Below, piece by piece: positions 57,364 to 64,000 of a stretch of 64,000 bases of DNA. The stretch is from Phoronis australis (taxonomy: Eukaryota; Phoronida; Phoronidae), in contig NMRA01000014.1 of the NCBI GenBank assembly GCA_002633005.1, forward strand, positions 686,970 to 750,969, written 5' to 3'. The notes under the pieces are model-generated. The model did no database searches. It was not told the origin of the DNA and saw nothing but the letters and a program-made list of their open reading frames with translations. The stretch's first letter is position 1; each line of letters opens with the position of its first letter. A program made the translations under genes and the position numbers.

Positions 57364-59225
57364 ATTATACGGCGTATCAGTGCTCACTTAAGCTGGGTAT
57401 ATCACGACAGTCGATGCGGCATAGAATAATGGCAGGCCCCAAACTTCTAATGTGAGGTCGAAATAGGTACTTTACAAATATACGATGGGGCCATGTTTTT
57501 GATAGTGGGCGTAGATGTCAGGCAAAAGACCAGGAAATGAAAAGCTTTCTTTAGACTGAAACAACACAGACCTTTCAAAATAGTCGGCTGCAGTATCACA
57601 TGTATGGCTCAAGTGCAAATTCAGCATTTTTTGTTCTGAACAAAAAGCCGTCTATTTTCATGGTAAGATTTATATCAGGCATAAATAGGATAATGGGTAT
57701 TACGCCAAATGATGCTTGACTTAGGTAGAATATGGCATATTTAGCAATGTGCTCCGGCATAGTATTCGAGAATCGTGCAAGACAGAATTGCGTTATACAA
57801 TATTTGTATTATTGCTTAAACATATTCTTGACTTCTTATTGGTTACAAATTGCTGGTGACATGTTTTCTGCGTTTACTGCACCTTGACCGTTTCAGGACA
57901 TTCACGAATGTCCTACAATCACATGTCGCAGCCCATGTGAACTGCGTCTCCCGTGGCAACACTGGATGAAGACAAAGTGGCTGCAATACGCCTTCGCAGT
58001 TATTTCCCTAAACCCTGTTTACCTGAATCAACTATTGCCTGACTATATGGCGGGACAGGGTGATGGTAGTGCCATTTATAACTCAAAACATTACACAGGT
58101 AAGAACATACAAATGACATGATGTGGAGTGAACATTTTCAGATACCAGTCTCGGAAGATTTCTGCAGCATATTTGGCAATGGTATTCTTTCTTGCTATTC
58201 TATATGAATCATGCAATATTAAGTATTGTTTACACCCTTTCTTCACAATCGTCCTTTAGATAGTAATTTTAACCATTTCGCCACTTTGATTGAAAACGCC
58301 CTTTCATTTCCTGTAAGGAAAAGCACATTTAATCGGCAAATGCCGAATTAATTAATCGGCTACCCGATGTTCCGGAGTTCACTATTATTTGTCCTCTTTC
58401 CCATGTACACTATTTACAAATTCAAGTACACAACTAACCTTGCGAAAAATGTCATCAGGAATCGAATTAAGGTTGTTGTACAATAAACACGAGGTGAATG
58501 AAGCGAGCTCAGTTGCCAGTGGAGTCTCTTCTCAATAGCGTCAGTGAATGAAGAGAAGGAACGCTGTTCCCTACTTAAGCTCAACTCACCCAGTTGCAAT
58601 CGTTAGTTGATTTAAAGACATGTTCGACTGAGGATTTCATATTTCTTTTCTAAACATCTTGTGTCTGGTTCATAAAGGTGACGTCAGACGTGAGACGGAA
58701 ATTAGGTCTTATCTTCACATTTTACCATTTTTCAAAAAAGCTCAGTCGAGCATGTCATGGTCTGGAAAAAATATGGAAATTATGTCACTATCAGTTATGT
58801 GTATATTTCAGAGGCTTTGCATTTTTGCTAAAGTAAGATTTAATTAATTTTCAGGAATACGTGTCTGGAGCATAAGACCAAGTTCACTGACTCGAGTCTT
58901 GCGTCACTTTTCATGTGACAGACATCCGGGACCCGTTTCATGAGAATTGTTTTTGTTTCACCTTGGAAATCGGGCTAACCTTACATTAAAAAGCCCGTTT
59001 CATGAAATTTCGTACGACCAAATTAAGACCAAAATCGGTCTAAGATTAGACCGAAAATTAGCTTGCTACGGAGACGGCTTATAAAGGGAAAGCAACTATT
59101 TTGTATGTTACCTTGAATTACCTGAATTACCTTCTACGAGTGGGTTCACAGAAGATATTTAGCACAACTCTCCATATGTACTCCTACTGGAGATATGCTG
59201 AAGGGTATTGTGGGATATGTTTCCC
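57364..59225. other. No recognisable gene
   Basis: AT-rich sequence. Near 58925 and 59000 the word CCCGTTTCATGA recurs, typical of the ends of small dispersed elements; related words lie near 60870 and 61230. Confidence 0.45.
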
Positions 59226-59666
59226 CTAGCGAGCTGATTGTGAAGTCTTCTCAGAGGAACTTTCCGGTGGCTGGAAGCTTCCTGGCCAAAGAGAATCTCT
59301 ACTCGCAGAAGGAGAAAGCCCTCGCTTATAATCGCCCAGTTGTTCTGTTGTTCGGAGCACAATGTTACGGTGTCCAATCAGCTTGACGTCAGGTCCATAA
59401 AGCTTCAATGGCACTGGTATCACAGCCTGGCTAACGGGTTGCTCATTCACAACAACGCCGGCATGGAGTGGGCATTCCTCCCGGAAGAAGAACGAGTCGT
59501 ATGGGAGTAGACCAGAGCGGATATTAGTCAGCACAGCCATAGAGTTTGATGGTCGTCGTCGCAGCAGGGCGCAGCTCAGAGGGGCACAGGAGAGCTTGTA
59601 GGACTGCCTCGTGCTCCATACGTTTGCTGCTAGTGTAGACATCATGGCAGTCACGTCCTTCTGCAA
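59226..59666 (-). CDS. Unrecognised 146-codon ORF
   Basis: Open on the minus strand, with protein-like composition (MAVLTNIRSGLLPYDSFFF, EECPLHAGVVVNEQPVSQ, LKLYGPDVKLIGHRNIVLRT). GC content and codon mix are higher than in the surroundings (about 59150-60000), which suggests former or present coding sequence. No family recognised, and nearby frames on both strands are interrupted. It may be a piece of a transposon protein or a host exon. Confidence 0.25.
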   Translation of the reverse strand: MQKDVTAMMSTLAANVWSTRQSYKLSCAPLSCALLRRRPSNSMAVLTNIRSGLLPYDSFFFREECPLHAGVVVNEQPVSQAVIPVPLKLYGPDVKLIGHRNIVLRTTEQLGDYKRGLSPSASRDSLWPGSFQPPESSSEKTSQSAR

Positions 59667-60888
59667 GAGTCAGATCAATCTGGCAGATCAGGTATCCCCA
59701 ACCAGCCCGGTTGGTATCCTAACAGGAGGAGGCGTTATTGGCCACTATCAAGGCATCATCCCAACCTAACTTCCAGAACATATGCCGACACATCGCTTCG
59801 GCGTTGCCCTCAGGCCAATCTACACTCTGCTGAAGACTACAACAAGTGCTGGCTCCTCTCCGTGGTCCTCCAGTTGAAGCCATGCTGGTGAGTCGGCAAT
59901 TCGGTGCTGACCGACCGTGGTAACAGCTGAAATTGTTGCGTCAGATATTCATGAGAACCTGGACAGTCTCTGTTGCACCAAAGTTCTGGGAGGGCGTGGA
60001 CGCAAGTTCCCTTTAAGAGGAATGCATATCATTGGCTGTCTTGTAGAGACCTTGTCTTGGTTTTTATTATAGTTCCCTTGGCGTGTGTATATTATCCATG
60101 GAACAATGGAAAGTGACGTCAACGGCTCAACCAATGGCCAACATCTTGTTTCTACATTCATATCTTACACTCAATTTAACACAGACTGTGCAAGTCCTTC
60201 GTGTTTTGGTCACTGAGAATGAATACAGAAGCAAGATGCTGGCCGGTTATTGGGCCATTTACATTGACTTCCTGCTGTTCCGTGGCTAGTAAATACTCGC
60301 CAAAGAGCAGTAATTTACACAGAACAAGGGGACCAGGGATCTGCATTTTTATTTTAAAAAGATAACATCTAAAATGGCTGCTTTCTCTTAAGATTGGATT
60401 TCTGGTCGAAGTGACCAAGATTTATGGCCATCATACCGTAAACTTCGAGGAAAAAATTACATTGAAATCTAGTATCCCTGAACTATGCTAATTGCTTTCG
60501 TTTCAAAAACCGGCAAATCACCATAGACAATGCAGTACGACTTACCTCCAAATGATAAATGATATTTTCTTGGCATACCAGGGTCTTCTCAAGAAAACGA
60601 GATCACCACTGTATCCAAAATATAATATAAACCTAGAGTTTCAACACCAAAATTTTTTCTTGAAACGGTGTTTTCACACACACTGCCTCGCAACAGGTGG
60701 CGAAAGCGTAGTTTGTATGATTAACTTTGTCAAAAACTGACTTATGTAGTGGTGTTCATGAAACCTATCCTAGCCGGAATTTTGGTCTTAACACGGAAAA
60801 ATGTTTGGTCAGACTTAAAAGTCACTTTTCATAAAAGGGGTCACTCGGGGACCAGTTTCGTGAAAACGACTCAGGCGGAACTCTACGT
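59667..60888. other. No confident gene
   Basis: The GC-richer stretch to about 60000 looks like decayed coding sequence but gives no motif. The rest is AT-rich. Confidence 0.35.
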
Positions 60889-60889
60889 A

Positions 60890-61020
60890 GAGTTCGGTAA
60901 CCCAAGAACCTCGCTGAAAAGCAAGACTACGCGAGATTACGTGAGATATTGCCGCGTACTTCGAATGAGAACACGTGATTTTAGCGAGATCCTAACGTAG
61001 GTCCTAGGGTTACTGAACTC
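60890..61020. mobile_element. 131-bp MITE, GAGTTCRGTAACCC ends, TA target
   Basis: Left GAGTTCGGTAACCC and right GGGTTACTGAACTC form a 14-bp inverted pair with one mismatch, and TA flanks both sides (60888-60889, 61021-61022). The interior holds a second inverted pair (CCTCGCTGAAAA against TTTTAGCGAGA) and ACGCGAGATTACGTGAGATA. Copies occur at 47069-47198 and 29149-29270. A TA target suits Tc1/mariner-type mobilisation. Confidence 0.8.
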
Positions 61021-61488
61021 TACCCTGGTCTAAGATTTCTACTTCACAAGGGTTTGGCCAAGTAATTATGAGACATCTCAGTCTAGAAATAATTTATATG
61101 AATGATCTCAGAAAGTAGCAGGTGTACATTCTCAGAGATTTTACGCTTATGCTCAAGTGAGATTTAATTATTGTGAAGTGGTAGCGTATGACCAAATTTT
61201 TATCCATGCCTTAAGTCACTTTCATGAAAAGACCCTGGGTTGGGTTGTATAAAACTTCAAAAATTATCCGCTGGATAAGCCTTATCAGAATTTACCTTTT
61301 AACACGAGGAACCGTCTTGGCTACATGTGGCCGATGAACAATGCTTCCTAGAAAGTGTGAAATAGTGTGTCAGGAATTATCTGAGGAGAATATTTGCTCC
61401 CAGGATATTGATCCACCATTAAGTAATTACGTTAGCTGGAAACAGATGTATGACCCACTTATGACGAATTGTCTTGATACCGTTGTAG

Positions 61489-61651
61489 GAAAGATCAGAG
61501 TTCAATTGTGGTGGTTTGGCCGATGGGAATCTATGACTATTGACGACTTTTTACCTGTCTTTAAGCATACACGAGATCTGGCCTACTGCCCAGCTCTCGG
61601 CATCAACAGCAATGAGTTTTGGGGACCATTTCTGGAAAAGGCCTTGGCTAA
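61489..61651 (+). CDS. Calpain protease-domain exon 1 of 2
   Basis: Reads GKIRVQLWWFGRWESMTIDD, FLPVF, then NSNEFWGPFLEKALA. This is the calpain (CysPc) segment V-R-L-W-x-x-G-x-W-x-x-V-x-IDD-x-LP ... NEFW-x-x-LLEKAYAK, which lies between the catalytic Cys and His. Calpains are calcium-dependent cytosolic cysteine proteases. An acceptor-like TTGTAG precedes 61489, and the exon ends within the Lys codon at 61651 before GTAATG. The upstream frame is open from 61341 but does not look like calpain. The exon with the catalytic Cys (QGxLGDCW) was not found in the window. Confidence 0.7.
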
Positions 61652-61934
61652 GTAATGCTTACATTTTATTTCGCAATTTTGTTAGCTTATGCTAAAGACG
61701 AAACGTTAGCAATTCGGGGATTTGGTCTACGGCGCTTTTCGAAGTAGTTGTGAGCCGACTGTTGGTTTGTAAATCTCTCATTGTTGACATCAATTAAAAC
61801 TTAACTGGGAGACATGTTTAATATGAGTAGCGCAGATGCAAAAATTTAGGAAGTAGATGAAGTTTTAACTTTAAAATGTGATCACGAACTTCGGTTATTA
61901 CGCATGAGCATATCTCGTGGAGTCACGCAAAATA

Positions 61935-62120
61935 TTGCGCTTGCGAGCTTCTTCAGTCTGCGGAACTCATACCTGGCGTTCTGGGTGGTAAAGTAGATGC
62001 AAATACTTCTCGTCAAAATACACTGACCGGAAACTGTACCAGAAAGGTCAGGAGAGTGGCGGCGCCTCTTGGCTAGCACGTAAGAAAATGCCGGAGTTGC
62101 GAAAATGCTGTTGTCTATAA
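61935..62120 (+). repeat. Dispersed repeat, copy 2 (pairs with 40.4 kb)
   Basis: Same-direction match to 40405-40575 (ACCGGAAACTG, TCAGGAGAGTG, CGGAGTTGCGAA), lying inside the calpain intron. Confidence 0.6.
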
Positions 62121-63297
62121 TCTATGGTTAAATTTAACTTTAGCGTGATCGGATAGCGCGTGCTTCCAGAATTTTTCCCGCGCAATCACTACTTGCAAGA
62201 ATTCGCCATTATACTTGAAAACGAAGTGTTGTACCCAAACTACAGTGGCTCTGTATTTTTGGAACATGCGCACTTTCACGTTTGTGTTTTTAAAACTTGC
62301 TAAAACGAGGCATTGTGTCTTAAACAGCTATACATAACATTGACTTTTGCAGCCCCACCAAAGTGCGCCTGTAGTGAATGTTTACTCGATTTATTTATAG
62401 TGACTTTTTCATTCTTGATGCTGTTTAGTCATACTCTAATCAAAAGGCCTGTTGCAGTGGACCCGCGTTTTAAATTATGGTGAGCTCAAGTTACATGCGT
62501 TGTTTTCCGAAATACTTTGTACTTTAGTCATCAAGTTTCCAGTTACGTCTCCGGATCTTTACAAGCCAAAAACTGTCCCAGAATGCATTTGAGAAGCGAC
62601 AGCAGCACAGTAGAAGAAATCCCTCGAATTGAAGCGTTATGTGTTACCTTTTAAGGATGATTACGACCCTTTACCTGTGAAAATTTAACTTATGACTCAT
62701 GCAACTCACTTCATCTTTACTCATATTCATGTGGCTTGTGGGCTTGGGGAGGACACAGTTCGCAATTGCAGGGAGTCCCATACACGGCGCAGAAAATCGC
62801 CGGGTCAATCCAATTTACTTACCCTGATCGCGAGCATTAACGAACTGTCGGTTCTTTCCAAACACACCAGTAACTTGTAAGCTGAGTAAGGAACCAACTG
62901 GTACCGGAATTTTCCGTACATAAGCCCATCCGATGAAAAGCCCATGGGCGTTTATTCAGAAAACTATGCCGAATAAACTCCATGGGCGTTTTAAAATATT
63001 TTGTGTTACAACTTTGGTGTCAAGTATCCAGAGGTGTTTATTCGGAAAATTTCTTCTTAAAAGTTCACTCAGCGTTTTGTGGAGTATTTATCAATTACAA
63101 AAACGAACAATGTGTTGGCGAACTATGTATTAACTAACGATCGATGAACTGACAGCCCGAATGTTCATGAGTGTCCTTTAGACCCAGTAAAGACCTCGCA
63201 AAGCCATGCAAGTGAGAAGCGAGTGTTTCGGGAGTTTGACCGAGCCTAACAAACTGTAATCTCGTACTGTACAAGACCTTGTCTGCATGTATTATAG

Positions 63298-63471
63298 GTG
63301 GTCTCACGCATATGAAGTGATTGAAACTGGTGACCCCTTAAAGGCATTAACGATGTTTACTGGAGCCATATGTGAGCATTTTTCGTTGGACAAAGCAAAT
63401 GACGAAACGTTTCACATTTTATACAAGTCCTATTTGAACCAGTCTTTCCTGGTGGCTTATCGGAAGGACAG
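63298..63471 (+). CDS. Calpain protease-domain exon 2 of 2
   Basis: After TGTATTATAG the exon starts with one base that completes the Lys codon of the previous exon, then WSHAYEVIETGDPLKALTMF, TGAICEHFSLDKAND and HILYKSYLNQSFLVAYRK. In calpains EKAYAK is followed by LHGSYEALxGGxxxEALxDFTGGVxE, so sequence and phase both fit. The 1646-bp intron (61652-63297) contains a dispersed repeat. A donor-like ACAG/GTCAAT marks the likely end at 63471. The usual Gly-Gly of DFTGG reads TGA here, a possible divergence. The catalytic His exon lies beyond the window. I infer a host gene, since both exons are open. Confidence 0.7.
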
Positions 63472-64000
63472 GTCAATACAAGACAGACGACACAGCCGGA
63501 TAACCGTGGTAAAGTTGGGCTTCTTTCGCTAAACATGTACATGTAACTAGGGTAAAATAGGGCAGAGCCACTACATTCACAGATATATAACCACTGTATG
63601 CCGCTGAAACACTGCAACAATTTGTCACATTTCGGGCCGTTGTGACAGACCGAAATTGTGACAATTTGGGCCAGCACCACAGACACATATTGTTACAATT
63701 TTGAAGTTGTGACAATTAGGGCCTGCACAGATCTCAATGCGTTTATATTCAGCTCTGATGAGTGCAGACTCCGTAGCCTATCTATCATCTTCCGTACACA
63801 GCTAAAATTGGCGTTTATTCAATTTAACATTTTCTAATAAAGGAAAGGCAGTAAGAATGAACAAAAACACAAAGTAGTTTAAAGACAGCCTCAAGCGGCT
63901 AAAACAGATTTCTGACACCAAAAATGCAAATGTTGTTCATAAAAAATATTGTTTTTGCTTCTTAAATACCACGGAAAGTAAGTATTTTCCACGCAAATTA
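63472..64000. other. Probable calpain intron
   Basis: No further calpain motif (GHAYS or the Asn segment) appears before the window ends. A TTGTGACAATT-like word recurs at 63620, 63655, 63690 and 63710. Confidence 0.4.

Overview
The window looks like nuclear DNA of a multicellular, probably marine, invertebrate animal. It is AT-rich, has no operons or dense gene packing, contains GT-AG splice sites, and is filled with decayed DNA transposons, fold-back elements, satellites and a few broken protein families common in invertebrate genomes. I cannot name the species. The palindrome ACATGTA is very frequent, which is compatible with several marine invertebrate groups but not diagnostic. All gene calls come from reading translations; nothing was searched.

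Left third (1-21.8 kb): a satellite-like array of about nine CTCF-like boxes (0.8-2.25 kb); a THAP zinc-finger exon split by a fold-back element (5.8-6.2 kb); a LINE reverse-transcriptase remnant; and several copies of two larger repeat families. One family has a terminus built from GCCGACC/GGTCGGC repeats (1-0.2, 8.3-9.5, 11.1-13.4 and 32.5-34.8 kb). The other has long inverted termini (7.0-8.3, 15.7-16.6 and 20.6-21.8 kb). A separate 3.2-kb transposon with its own inverted repeats (17.07-20.26 kb) carries a decayed, cysteine-rich protein.

Middle (22-44.3 kb): a large broken protein of a family with a SHEEADTR-type motif, whose conserved acids resemble those of FEN1/XPG (PIN-like) nucleases (22.5-25.2 kb); a 22-bp satellite containing a BamHI-type palindrome; a broken zinc-finger-like family with a GKDLCDR motif (28.0-28.8 kb); a retrotransposon gag gene without pol (31.0-32.3 kb, minus strand); and a decayed, internally repeated acidic protein region (40.9-43.2 kb).

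Right third (44.3-64 kb): a possible cysteine-rich exon (45.2-45.6 kb); a 1.6-kb THAP transposon with inverted repeats of about 150 bp (49.2-50.8 kb); a 503-bp direct duplication whose first copy ends at an undetermined base, so it may be an assembly artefact; a 44-bp tandem repeat; a hAT transposase remnant (56.1-56.5 kb, minus strand); and two phase-matched exons of a calpain protease (61.5-63.5 kb, plus strand). The calpain exons are the only convincing intact host-gene material, and the gene runs off the right edge.
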